From contig JBDSZL010000030.1 of the NCBI GenBank assembly GCA_039925145.1, positions 27,221 through 91,220 of the forward strand: a stretch of DNA of 64,000 bases. Direction: 5' to 3'. The first letter of the stretch is position 1; every line of letters starts with the position of its first letter. The notes beneath the pieces were generated by a model that was not told the origin of the DNA, did no database searches, and saw nothing but the letters and a program-made list of their open reading frames with translations. The position numbers and the translations under genes were made by a program. This document shows, piece after piece, positions 50,141 through 58,057 of this stretch. The stretch is from JBDSZL01 sp039925145 (lineage in GTDB: Bacteria > Acidobacteriota > Vicinamibacteria > Vicinamibacterales > SCN-69-37).

Positions 50141-51706
50141 TTATCTCCGCCGCCACCATACGCGGATGCCGTACCCGAGGAGCATCGCCGGCACGAGTAC
50201 CTGGGTGAGCAGCTTCACCATCAGGCCCTGATCGGCAGTCATCGTGATGGGCCGATCCTCCGCGTTGCGAGGCCTGATCGCAATGAGGTCTTCCTGCTGA
50301 GCGAGCCAGTTCGCCATGTTCAGAAAGATCTCGCGGTTGCCCTGCAGGCCGATGGCCCGGTTGCTGGCAAAGTCGCTGTCGCCCACGACGACCATCCGCG
50401 TTTCCGCCTTCGGCGCGTCAGCGGGTGCATTCGTGGCGGCATCTGGCGCCGCGCCCGACACGGCCGCCGCGATGGCCACCGGGCCAGCAACGTCGCCCTT
50501 GTCCAGATTGCGCTCCGGCCGGCCCGTGCTGTACAGCCCGGCGACGTCCGACTCGGCCCAGCTCTGCGGACTGGTCTCCAGAATCTTCTGAGCCACGCGG
50601 CCGTTGGTGCCGCCCTCGACCGGCACGACGGACCGCGCCAGCGGGAAGGCGGTCATGACGCGGAAGTTCTGCGTGATGGCGTGCTGCACGGGCATCGCGA
50701 CTGGCACCGATGCGTCGGTGCCGAGCAGTTGTCCAAGTCCGCTCGCGTCGATGACGATGTTGTTGCCGACGGTGATGCCCCATTCCTGTGCCAGCGCCAG
50801 CAGATTCGTGAGCTGTGCGGTGCTGCTCTTCTCAGGAGGGTCGATCAGGAGCTGAACTTTGCCGCCCGTGCCGAGATACTTGCGCAGCGCGTCCGCCTCG
50901 GGCGCCAGCAGATCCGTACGCGGACCGGCAATCACGACCACCGACGCATCAGCCGGCACGCTGCCGGTCTGGGCGAGCGTGAGCTTGTCGGTTTCGAAGT
51001 TGTCGTTCTTCAGCGCGTCGGCGATGGTGCTGTAGCCATCCGGGCTCGACGCGGCGACGTCGTGCTCGCCGTGCCCCTGCATGAAGTACAGCTTCTTGGC
51101 CTTTCCGGCGATTACCTTCTTGAGCGCGTTGGTGACGCTCTGTTCGTCGATGGCGCTGGCCTTCTCCGTACGGCCGCCGTACTCGATCACGAGTGTGGGC
51201 ACGGTCTGGATACCGTATTTGTGCGCGACGACCGGGTTACGTTCTGCGTCCACGTACTCCACGGAGACCTGCTTGGAGAGGTACGTGTACTCGCTCAAGC
51301 GATCGCGATATTCGTCTGCACTCCGCGTGTAGAACAGGTGCATCGCAACCGGCGTCTTCAGGTCCGCGAGTATCCTGCGTGTCTGGTCCGATAGCGAGAA
51401 CTGGCTCGCCGCCGTGAGATCCCAGCGCTTGTTGTGCCGCGACGCCACCCAGTTGATGCCGACGATGATCGCGAGAATCAATACGACGGTCGTCACGGCC
51501 ACCGACCCGTATTTGACGTTGCGTCCGCCGAACGACCGGCCCACGTCGCGCCACTGCGACAGGGCGTAGAGGCCGGTGGTAATCAGCCCCGCGATGGCGA
51601 GACGTTGCGACCAGACGAACAGTTCCGGCCTGCTGACCCTGATGATGACCGCGGCGACGACGAACGCGACGCCGAGCCAGCCGACGATGCCAAGGATGCG
51701 CTTCAC
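50141..51706 (-). CDS. GldG-like ABC-associated membrane protein
   Basis: The 521-residue protein starts at GTG 51706, two bases after the permease stop; the longer frame upstream is a shadow of the permease. Helices lie at about 3-23, 33-50 and 68-88, then a periplasmic part typical of the GldG/Gldg family (DUF4350-like). It has NKRWDLTAASQFSLSDQTRR, VEYVDAERNPVVAHKYGI, LYFMQGHGEHDV, VVIAGPRTDLLAPEADAL and GGKVQLLIDPPE. A C-terminal helix ends the chain. With an ABC-2 ATPase and permease it forms the GldAFG type of complex. In Bacteroidetes that is needed for gliding, but here it is more likely a general envelope exporter. Confidence 0.9.
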   Translation of the reverse strand: MKRILGIVGWLGVAFVVAAVIIRVSRPELFVWSQRLAIAGLITTGLYALSQWRDVGRSFGGRNVKYGSVAVTTVVLILAIIVGINWVASRHNKRWDLTAASQFSLSDQTRRILADLKTPVAMHLFYTRSADEYRDRLSEYTYLSKQVSVEYVDAERNPVVAHKYGIQTVPTLVIEYGGRTEKASAIDEQSVTNALKKVIAGKAKKLYFMQGHGEHDVAASSPDGYSTIADALKNDNFETDKLTLAQTGSVPADASVVVIAGPRTDLLAPEADALRKYLGTGGKVQLLIDPPEKSSTAQLTNLLALAQEWGITVGNNIVIDASGLGQLLGTDASVPVAMPVQHAITQNFRVMTAFPLARSVVPVEGGTNGRVAQKILETSPQSWAESDVAGLYSTGRPERNLDKGDVAGPVAIAAAVSGAAPDAATNAPADAPKAETRMVVVGDSDFASNRAIGLQGNREIFLNMANWLAQQEDLIAIRPRNAEDRPITMTADQGLMVKLLTQVLVPAMLLGYGIRVWWRRR

Positions 51707-51708
51707 GA

Positions 51709-52485
51709 CTAGCCCCTCCACCGTTCCGTGTCGACCGACTTCAGCGTGAGAAACAGTCCAAACACGACGACGCTCATGTAGAAGATCAGGTGCTTCGTAT
51801 CGATGACGCCCTTGCTGAAGTCTTCGAGGTGCTGGGTCACCGACAGATAATTCAGGATGGGCCCGAAGGTCGGCCCCGCGCTTTCGGCGAACCAGTTGAT
51901 GATCCAGAGCAGCAGGAGCATGAGAAACGTGACTCCTCCCGCGAGCATCTGGTTCTTGGTCGTGCTCGAGACGAACAGGCCGAGCGAGATGAACGCACTG
52001 CCGAGGAGGAGCAGCCCGAGGTACCCCGCTACGAGGGGCTTCCATTCCGGATGGCCCAGTCCGTAGAGCACCGCGACGTAGAGCATCGTGACGGCGAGCA
52101 GGCCGAGGTATACCCCCACGGCGCCAAAGAACTTGCCGAGCGTGATTTCCAGATCCGTCAGTGGCGAGGTGAGCAGCAGCTCGATGGTGCCCGATCGTTT
52201 CTCTTCCGAGTACGTCCGCATCGTGATCATCGGCAGCAGGAACAGAATGAGCACGCTGGTGTTGCCGAGCAGCGGCCGAATCATGTCGTTGTTGACGTTG
52301 GTGGCCGGCGGTGCGCCAAACTGCGACTGCGTGGCGGATCGCACGAAGAAGTCCAGATAGACGTTGAAGAAGTAGCCGAACGCGAACGCAAAAAAGCCCA
52401 TCAGCACCCACGCGACAGGGGAGCCGAAGTAGCTGCGCAGCTCTCGCCCGGCAATGGCCGAGATGTTTCTGATGGTGTTAGCCAT
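51709..52485 (-). CDS. ABC-2 type permease (GldF-like)
   Basis: The 258-residue permease has six hydrophobic segments: SPVAWVLMGFFAFAFGYFF, SVLILFLLPMITMR, VYLGLLAVTMLYVAVLY, YLGLLLLGSAFISLGLF, VTFLMLLLLWIINWF and a last one near HLIFYMSVVVFGLFLTL. The loop YSEEKRSGTIELLLTSPLTD is the cytosolic coupling motif of this family. Its start overlaps the stop of the ATPase gene by eight bases. It pairs with the ATPase and the GldG-like protein. Confidence 0.92.
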   Translation of the reverse strand: MANTIRNISAIAGRELRSYFGSPVAWVLMGFFAFAFGYFFNVYLDFFVRSATQSQFGAPPATNVNNDMIRPLLGNTSVLILFLLPMITMRTYSEEKRSGTIELLLTSPLTDLEITLGKFFGAVGVYLGLLAVTMLYVAVLYGLGHPEWKPLVAGYLGLLLLGSAFISLGLFVSSTTKNQMLAGGVTFLMLLLLWIINWFAESAGPTFGPILNYLSVTQHLEDFSKGVIDTKHLIFYMSVVVFGLFLTLKSVDTERWRG

Positions 52486-53437
52486 GCTGTGCCTCCTGTG
52501 GCTGTTCTTCCGTGGTGAGCTGCAGGAAGATGTCTTCGAGGCTCATGCGCATCGGCCGCAGCTCCAGCAGGCCCCAGCCCTGTTGCACGACGGCGCGCGC
52601 GACATCCCGTCGAATGTCGCGGCTCTCCTCGGACTCCACTTCGTAGCCGGTCCGGGTCCCATTCTGATCCGCGACAGTCACGCCTCTGACGCCAGGCAGC
52701 GACCGGAGCAGGTCGGCCGCTCCATCGGCCGCGTCCACCTGCAGGTAGAGACTCGCCGCGCCCTTGAGCTGATGTGTGAGGTTGTCGGGCGTGTCGATGG
52801 CCACCACGCGGCCCTTGTTGATGATGACGACGCGCTGACAGGTCTGCGCGACCTCGGGCAGGATGTGGGTGCTGAGAACAATGGTGTGGTTGCCCGCGAG
52901 GCTCCGAATCAAATCCCGCGTTTCCATGATCTGCTTGGGATCGAGCCCAGCGGTGGGCTCGTCCAGAATCAGGACCTCGGGATCGTGAATGAGCGCCTGC
53001 GCCAGCCCCACGCGCTGGCGGTACCCCTTCGAGAGTTTGCCGCAGTGACGATTCGCCATGTCGTCCACGTGTGTCTTGCGCATCACGCTCGCGACGCGTT
53101 CAACCCGTTCGCTCTTCTTCAGAATCCCGGCTTTGATGCGGGCGACGAACAGGAGGTATTCGCGGACGGTCATCTCCGGGTAGAGCGGCGGAGTCTCCGG
53201 GAGGTAGCCCGTGCGTCGCTTCGCCTCGAGCGGCTGGCTGAAGACATCGTACCCGGCGACCACGGCCTTGCCTTCGGTGGCGGGCATGTAGCCGGTCAGG
53301 ACCCGCATGGTGGTTGTCTTGCCCGCTCCGTTTGGGCCGAGAAACCCCAGTATTTCACCCGCTTCGACGCGAAAACTCACATCGTCGACCGCGGTGAACG
53401 GGCCGTATCGCTTGGTGAGGTGCTGCACCTCGATCAT
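52478..53437 (-). CDS. ABC-2 transporter ATP-binding protein (GldA-like)
   Basis: The 319-residue ATPase has Walker A GPNGAGKTT, Q-loop region TGYLPETPPLYPEMTV, signature LSKGYRQRV, Walker B LILDEPTAGLD and switch His in VLSTHILPEV. A C-terminal domain of about 100 residues, typical of the GldA/CcmA group, follows. ATG 53437 has AGGA seven bases upstream and is preferred over TTG 53443. It is the first gene of the minus-strand operon with the permease, GldG-like, DUF4340 and PBP4 genes. Confidence 0.95.
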   Translation of the reverse strand: MIEVQHLTKRYGPFTAVDDVSFRVEAGEILGFLGPNGAGKTTTMRVLTGYMPATEGKAVVAGYDVFSQPLEAKRRTGYLPETPPLYPEMTVREYLLFVARIKAGILKKSERVERVASVMRKTHVDDMANRHCGKLSKGYRQRVGLAQALIHDPEVLILDEPTAGLDPKQIMETRDLIRSLAGNHTIVLSTHILPEVAQTCQRVVIINKGRVVAIDTPDNLTHQLKGAASLYLQVDAADGAADLLRSLPGVRGVTVADQNGTRTGYEVESEESRDIRRDVARAVVQQGWGLLELRPMRMSLEDIFLQLTTEEQPQEAQHG

Positions 53438-53635
53438 GAGCAATTCCTCGAATGGATGGCGCGCCGGGCCGAGCGACCCGGCCTAACCTATGGAAATGAA
53501 TCTACTTACGAGACAGCCCCGCATCGTAGTTCGTGCAGAAAAGACGTGTCAATAACCAAACTGGTCTGGATGTCGTGGGCCGGAAGCCGCGAGGGCTACT
53601 TTTCTGCGGCGCGGGGAGGAGATGCCCAGCCAGTC

Positions 53636-53663
53636 TTGACATATGAACATATGTTCATATAAT
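53636..53663 (+). promoter_or_regulatory. arsR promoter with embedded 20-bp palindromic operator
   Basis: TTGACA (53636-53641) and TATAAT (53658-53663) are perfect sigma-70 boxes 16 bases apart. The spacer holds the perfect palindrome ATATGAACATATGTTCATAT (53641-53660), which fits the ArsR/SmtB consensus TGAA..A-T..TTCA. Repressor bound there would block both boxes. Transcription should start near 53670, on the ATG of the regulator gene itself. Confidence 0.9.
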
Positions 53664-53669
53664 CATCCT

Positions 53670-54068
53670 ATGTCCACCGCGGCCGATCCGCTACTCGCAG
53701 TTCACTCCACCGATGCGTCGCCGGACGCCGCCCACCAGCACGATCCCGCCGCCCTCGCTCTCATCAAGCCGCGTCTGCTCGACGCCGCCCTGATTGAATC
53801 CGTCTCGGATGTGTTCAAGCTGCTCGGGGATCCAACGCGCGTGCGCCTGCTCGACGCGCTCAGCCACGGCGAGCGGTGCGTATGCGACCTCGCCGTTCTC
53901 GTTGGAACAACTGAGTCTGCGATTTCGCATCAATTGCGTCTCCTGCGGGCGGCCCGGCTGGTGCGCGTCCGGCGCGTCGGTCGCATGGCGTACTACACGC
54001 TCGACGATCATCACGTAATTGGACTCCTGCACGACACCCGCAAACATGTCGAAGAAGGCCGCTCATGA
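53670..54068 (+). CDS. ArsR/SmtB-family metal-responsive repressor
   Basis: The 132-residue protein has a winged-helix domain (about residues 45-125): FKLLGDPTRVRLLDALSHGE, RCVCDLAVLVGTTESAISHQ and LRLLRAARLVRVRRVGRMAY. The ERCVCDL box in helix 3 is the classical alpha3 metal site of CadC/SmtB/CmtR-type sensors. The His-containing N-terminus (HQHD) and C-terminal DDHHVIGLLHDTRKH could give the alpha5 zinc site. Zinc, cadmium, lead or cobalt are likely inducers. It should repress its own promoter and the coupled P-type ATPase (ATGA overlap). No Shine-Dalgarno sequence precedes the ATG, in line with a leaderless message. Confidence 0.93.
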   Translation: MSTAADPLLAVHSTDASPDAAHQHDPAALALIKPRLLDAALIESVSDVFKLLGDPTRVRLLDALSHGERCVCDLAVLVGTTESAISHQLRLLRAARLVRVRRVGRMAYYTLDDHHVIGLLHDTRKHVEEGRS

Positions 54069-56017
54069 GCGAGGCGTGCTGCGGAACCTGCGAGGTACCG
54101 CTCCAGACGAAGAGCGCTGATCGTGCCGAATCTGCGCGCGGGCGAGCCTTCTGGCTGGTCGTGCTGGCCGGTCTTCTGATGGCGCTCGGTGCCGGCGCGG
54201 CACAGCAGAATGCGCACCTGCTCAGCATCGGGTGCTACGCGGCGTCCATCGCGATCTCCGTGCCGCTTCCTGCGCGCCGCGCGTGGACCTCGCTTCGCGG
54301 CCGAACGCTCGATATCAATGTCCTCATGCTGATCGCTGTCGCAGGCGCGATCGCCCTGAGTGACTGGCTCGAAGCCGCTGCGGTGGTTTGGCTCTTCGGC
54401 GTGGCTCAGTGGGTCGAGGTGCTGAGCCTGGCCCGTGCCCGCCACGCGATCCGCAGCCTCGTCACGCTCGCGCCCGCCGAGGCCACTGTGCGGCGCGACG
54501 GCATCGATCGCGTGGTGCCCGCTGAGCAGGTCGTGCCCGGCGACATCGTCATCCTCGAGCCTGGCGAGCGCGTTCCCGTAGACGCGACGGTCGTCGACGG
54601 CGAGTCGGCGGTGGATCAGAGTCCGTTAACTGGCGAGTCGTGGCCGATAGACGCCCAGCCCGGTGTGGATCTCCTGGCCGGGTCCGTCAACGGGACGGGC
54701 GCGCTGGAACTGAGGGCCACCCGTGCGGTGGCTGACAGCGCCCTTGCGCGAATTACCCGGATGGTCGAGCAGGCACAGCGACAACGGGCGCCCATTCAGA
54801 CCCTCGTCGATCGCTTCGCACGGCGTTACACGCCGGCTGTCGTCTGTCTGGCGCTTCTGGTGGCCGTGGTGCCGCCCTTCTTCGTTGCGACCTCCGGTGG
54901 CTGGTCGGGCGCATTTGCCTTGTGGGGCTACCGTGCGCTCGCGCTCCTGGTCGTGGCATGCCCGTGCGCGCTCGTGATTTCGACGCCAGTGTCGGTGGTC
55001 TCGGCACTGACCGCGGCAGCCAGGCACGGCGTGCTGATCAAAGGCGGTTCGCACCTGGAGCGGCTTGCGAGCGTCACCTGCGTGGTCTTTGACAAGACGG
55101 GCACGCTGACCGACGGGCGCGTCAACGTCACTCATGTCATGGCGGTCGATGGCGCCTCCGAGGACGGTCTGTTGACGGTGGCCGCGTCGCTCGAGACGCG
55201 ATCGGAGCACCCGATCGGGCGGGCGATCGTGGCCCGCGCGCGCGGCGAGGGATTGCGCTTCGAGCCAGGCAGCGGCTTTCAGGCGCTGCCCGGACTTGGC
55301 GCAGAAGCGACCGTCAGCGCTGCCGCGGCCGTCGTCGGAAGCCATCGCCTGTTCCACGCGCGCGACCTGTGCACTCCACGCCTGCACCAGCAGATCGATC
55401 ACGTTGAGCATGGCGGCGCTACGGCCGTCCTGGTGGCACACGCTGGAGCCGCGCTCGGGGTGCTGGGCCTCACCGATCGGATGCGTGACGGTGGCAGGCA
55501 GGCAGTTTCAGCTCTGAGGGCGCTCGGCGTCACACGCCTCGCGTTGCTGAGTGGGGACCGGGCCAGAAACGCGGAGGCCGCATCGGCAGGCGCAGGGCTC
55601 GACGAGGCCCACGGCGATCTGATGCCCGAAGAGAAAGTGGCGCACATTGCCCGACTGCGCGAGGCCTATGGGCCGGTGGCGATGATTGGCGATGGCATCA
55701 ATGACGCGCCGGCGTTGGCCGCCGCCGACGTGGGCATTGCCATGGGGGTGGCCGGCACGGACGTCGCTCTCGAAACGGCCGATGTCGCGCTGATGACCGA
55801 CGACCTGTCGAAGTTGCCCTACGCCCTTCGTCTGGCGAAGGCCACGCTGCGCAACATCCGCTTCAACGTCGCGCTGGCTCTCGGGTTGAAGGTGGCATTC
55901 GTGATTCTGGCAGCGGCCGGACTTGCGACGCTCTGGATGGCGGTGCTTGCCGACACCGGCGCCTCGTTGCTCGTCACGGCCAGCAGCCTCAGGCTTCTTC
56001 GGCTGCGGACGGCCTGA
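54065..56017 (+). CDS. P1B-type heavy-metal exporting ATPase (Zn/Cd/Pb type)
   Basis: The 650-residue pump exports soft divalent cations. It has about eight membrane helices, the CPC metal motif (299-301), the phosphorylation site DKTGTLTDG with Asp343, the TGES actuator loop in SPLTGESWP, the HP motif in SEHPIGRAI and the hinge MIGDGINDAPALAAADVGIAMG. A classical HMA domain is missing; the N-terminus is only SEACCGTCEVP, a short Cys-rich tag. The gene is coupled to the repressor and shares its promoter, which makes a two-gene metal resistance operon. Confidence 0.95.
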   Translation: MSEACCGTCEVPLQTKSADRAESARGRAFWLVVLAGLLMALGAGAAQQNAHLLSIGCYAASIAISVPLPARRAWTSLRGRTLDINVLMLIAVAGAIALSDWLEAAAVVWLFGVAQWVEVLSLARARHAIRSLVTLAPAEATVRRDGIDRVVPAEQVVPGDIVILEPGERVPVDATVVDGESAVDQSPLTGESWPIDAQPGVDLLAGSVNGTGALELRATRAVADSALARITRMVEQAQRQRAPIQTLVDRFARRYTPAVVCLALLVAVVPPFFVATSGGWSGAFALWGYRALALLVVACPCALVISTPVSVVSALTAAARHGVLIKGGSHLERLASVTCVVFDKTGTLTDGRVNVTHVMAVDGASEDGLLTVAASLETRSEHPIGRAIVARARGEGLRFEPGSGFQALPGLGAEATVSAAAAVVGSHRLFHARDLCTPRLHQQIDHVEHGGATAVLVAHAGAALGVLGLTDRMRDGGRQAVSALRALGVTRLALLSGDRARNAEAASAGAGLDEAHGDLMPEEKVAHIARLREAYGPVAMIGDGINDAPALAAADVGIAMGVAGTDVALETADVALMTDDLSKLPYALRLAKATLRNIRFNVALALGLKVAFVILAAAGLATLWMAVLADTGASLLVTASSLRLLRLRTA

Positions 56018-56035
56018 CCCGGCCGCTACGGACGA

Positions 56036-56728
56036 TTACGAAAGCTCGCCGACGGCGCCTTCCATGAAGGCGTTGATGAGACGCTGATCGTTGGACGAGA
56101 CCTTTTCAAACGTCACACCCATGCCCACTTTGGGGTCGCTCCAGACGACGCGGGCCGCGGCTTCGATCTCGCTCGTCCCCGGCAGTCGAAATTTCAACTG
56201 GACGGATGTGCTGTTCGGAAGGGGGTTCAAGGTGCGGATGGCCAGCCCCGTCCGCGCGATGTCGAGCGTGACAGCGCCAGCCACCGACTGGCCGACGCGG
56301 AATGTCACCGGCAAGCCGATCGGAATGCGGGCCGTGGCCCGCCGATTGAAGCTGTCGGGAAACAGGTGCGGGGCCAGCGCCGGCAGAATCTGGGCGGGGG
56401 CGGCGTGTTCGTTCACGTATGCCACGCCCGTCGCGGCGAGAGCCAGCACGTCTGCCGCCGAGCTGACCGTGCCGGCAAAGACCACGACGCGTATGGCCCG
56501 CCGGCCGGCATGTCTGATCTGACGCACCATCTCGAACGGCTGGCGTGAGAGTCCGAGGTCGATGAGCGCCAGGCTCAGTGGCCGGCGCCCATCCTGCACC
56601 GCTTGACGAATCACCTCTTCTGACGCGCTCATCAGGCAGGTATGGCCGGCCTCCGAAAGCGCGCTGCAGAAACGTTCCACGACAGCGGGAGCGTGATGCG
56701 CCACGAGAACGATCTTCTGTGTCGTCAT
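56036..56728 (-). CDS. receiver-like domain fused to PilZ domain
   Basis: The 230-residue protein starts at ATG 56728 (TTQKIVLVAHHAPAVVERF). Residues 1-115 look like a response-regulator receiver with the phospho-acceptor region LALIDLGLS, although the N-terminal acidic pair is replaced by HH, so phosphorylation is doubtful. Residues 125-225 form a PilZ domain with RRATARIPIGLPVTF and LDIARTGLAI, close to the RxxxR and D/NxSxxG c-di-GMP motifs. In the second motif the Ser is replaced by Ala, so binding is uncertain. It probably controls motility or envelope traits. It is convergent with the metal ATPase gene. Confidence 0.8.
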   Translation of the reverse strand: MTTQKIVLVAHHAPAVVERFCSALSEAGHTCLMSASEEVIRQAVQDGRRPLSLALIDLGLSRQPFEMVRQIRHAGRRAIRVVVFAGTVSSAADVLALAATGVAYVNEHAAPAQILPALAPHLFPDSFNRRATARIPIGLPVTFRVGQSVAGAVTLDIARTGLAIRTLNPLPNSTSVQLKFRLPGTSEIEAAARVVWSDPKVGMGVTFEKVSSNDQRLINAFMEGAVGELS

Positions 56729-56794
56729 GATGGGGGTGCCGTGCCCTGTGGCGTGACGATACCGCATGTGGCCGACCCCGGTGAAAAAGCGGCC

Positions 56795-56825
56795 TTGACC
56801 TCGCTTCGAAACCGGCCGATATAAT
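56795..56825 (+). promoter_or_regulatory. putative sigma-70 promoter of the lysW-like/larE pair
   Basis: TTGACC (56795-56800) and TATAAT (56820-56825) are 19 bases apart, slightly longer than ideal. The predicted start point lies about 60 bases before the ATG of the LysW-like gene, which has an AAGGAG ribosome site. Confidence 0.65.
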
Positions 56826-56894
56826 CGCTACCGGGTTGAATGCCCGTGGATGGACGCGGTGGTACCCCAGTGCCGCCGCCACGAAGGAGAGCGA

Positions 56895-57155
56895 ATGGCG
56901 ACCTGCCCTGAATGTGACGCCGAACTGGAAATCGAAGACGACGATCTCGAAGAGATGGAGCTCGGCGATCCCTGGGACTGCGAGGCCTGCGGTAGCCATC
57001 TCCGTGTCGCTACGCTCGAGCCACTCGAGTTCGACAGTGACGATGAAGCCGACGAAGACGACGCCGAGGACGACGACGAGGAGGCCGAGGAAGTCACCGA
57101 AGACGAGGCCGAGGACGACGACACCGAGACCGACGGCGGAGACTGGGACGAGTGA
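56895..57155 (+). CDS. LysW-like amino-group carrier protein with long acidic tail
   Basis: The 86-residue protein opens with a zinc ribbon (TCPECDAELEIEDDDLEEME, then CEACGSHL) followed by LRVATLEPLEFD, the pattern of LysW/ArgW. It then has about 35 residues that are almost all Asp and Glu, and ends GGDWDE, close to the EDWGE ending of LysW whose final Glu carries the growing lysine or ornithine intermediate. Normal LysW has about 54 residues, so the acidic insert is unusual. No LysX, LysZ or ArgX gene is in the window. A strong AAGGAG site precedes ATG 56895. The stop overlaps the larE start. Confidence 0.8.
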   Translation: MATCPECDAELEIEDDDLEEMELGDPWDCEACGSHLRVATLEPLEFDSDDEADEDDAEDDDEEAEEVTEDEAEDDDTETDGGDWDE

Positions 57156-57997
57156 GCACATCAACCGTTGACATCGACCCCGCGACGCGGGAGCGGGGGC
57201 GCGTGCTACTCGCGCGCCTCGAGTCGCTGCCGTCTCTGGTGGTGGCGTACAGTGGCGGCGTCGACTCGGCATTCCTCGCCTGGGCGGCGACACAGGTGCT
57301 CGGCGAGCGCGCGCTCTGCGTCACGGCCGACAGTCCGAGTTATCCCGAGCGGCACCGCACGATGGCGCTCGCGATCGCGCGCGACTTTCATCTCCAGCAC
57401 GAGATGGTGCAGACGGCCGAGCTCGAGCGACCCGAGTACCGCGCCAATCAGCCCGATCGCTGCTACTTCTGCAAGCACGAGCTCTATACCCACCTGACCG
57501 CCATTGCGCAGGCGCGCGGGTTCTCGGCTGTCGCGGATGGCAGCAACGCCGACGACCGCGGCGACTACCGGCCCGGACGCCGCGCGGCGCGCGAGTTCGG
57601 GGTCATCAGTCCGCTCGACGAGGCGGCGCTCACCAAGGACGACATTCGCGCGCTCTCGCACGAAGCTGGGCTCCCCACCTGGGACGAGCCGGCGTCGGCC
57701 TGTCTGTCGTCACGCATCCCGTATTTCTCGGAGGTGAGCGAGGACAAGCTGCGTGTCATCGAACAGGCGGAAGATGCGCTGCGGGCCTTCGGCTTCAGGA
57801 TTATCCGGGTTCGCCACCACGGCGACGTGGCCCGGCTCGAAGTGGGTCGCGCGGAGATGCCGAGATTACTCGAGGAGGATGTGGCGCGGGCAGTCGACGG
57901 GGCGCTGCGCGAGCTGGGCTTCAAGTACGTCGCGGTCGACCTGCGCGGCTACCGTCTCGGCAGCCTCAACGAAGGCCTCTCCCTGAAACCCGTCTAA
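57152..57997 (+). CDS. larE: LarE-type ATP-dependent sacrificial sulfur transferase
   Basis: LarE activates pyridinium-dicarboxylate mononucleotide and donates sulfur from its own cysteine for the nickel-pincer cofactor of lactate racemase. The 281-residue protein has the PP-loop AYSGGVDSAFL and RCYFCKHELY. It also has DGSNADDRGDYRPGRRAARE and the sacrificial Cys184 in PASACLSSRIPYFSEV. Its start GTG 57152 overlaps the LysW-like stop. larA, larB and larC are not visible, so the partner pathway is open. LarE-like proteins without lar genes occur widely and may have other sulfur roles. Confidence 0.92.
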   Translation: MSTSTVDIDPATRERGRVLLARLESLPSLVVAYSGGVDSAFLAWAATQVLGERALCVTADSPSYPERHRTMALAIARDFHLQHEMVQTAELERPEYRANQPDRCYFCKHELYTHLTAIAQARGFSAVADGSNADDRGDYRPGRRAAREFGVISPLDEAALTKDDIRALSHEAGLPTWDEPASACLSSRIPYFSEVSEDKLRVIEQAEDALRAFGFRIIRVRHHGDVARLEVGRAEMPRLLEEDVARAVDGALRELGFKYVAVDLRGYRLGSLNEGLSLKPV

Positions 57998-58057
57998 GAA
58001 ACCGGTCTGCCCGTCGCGGTTGTCGCTCGCGACGCGACCGCCCGCCGCTGGCGCACT

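Noticed and set aside
51707..52411. N-terminal extension of the GldG-like frame
   Set aside because: It overlaps the permease gene on the same strand in another frame; the protein has a proper membrane N-terminus from 51706.
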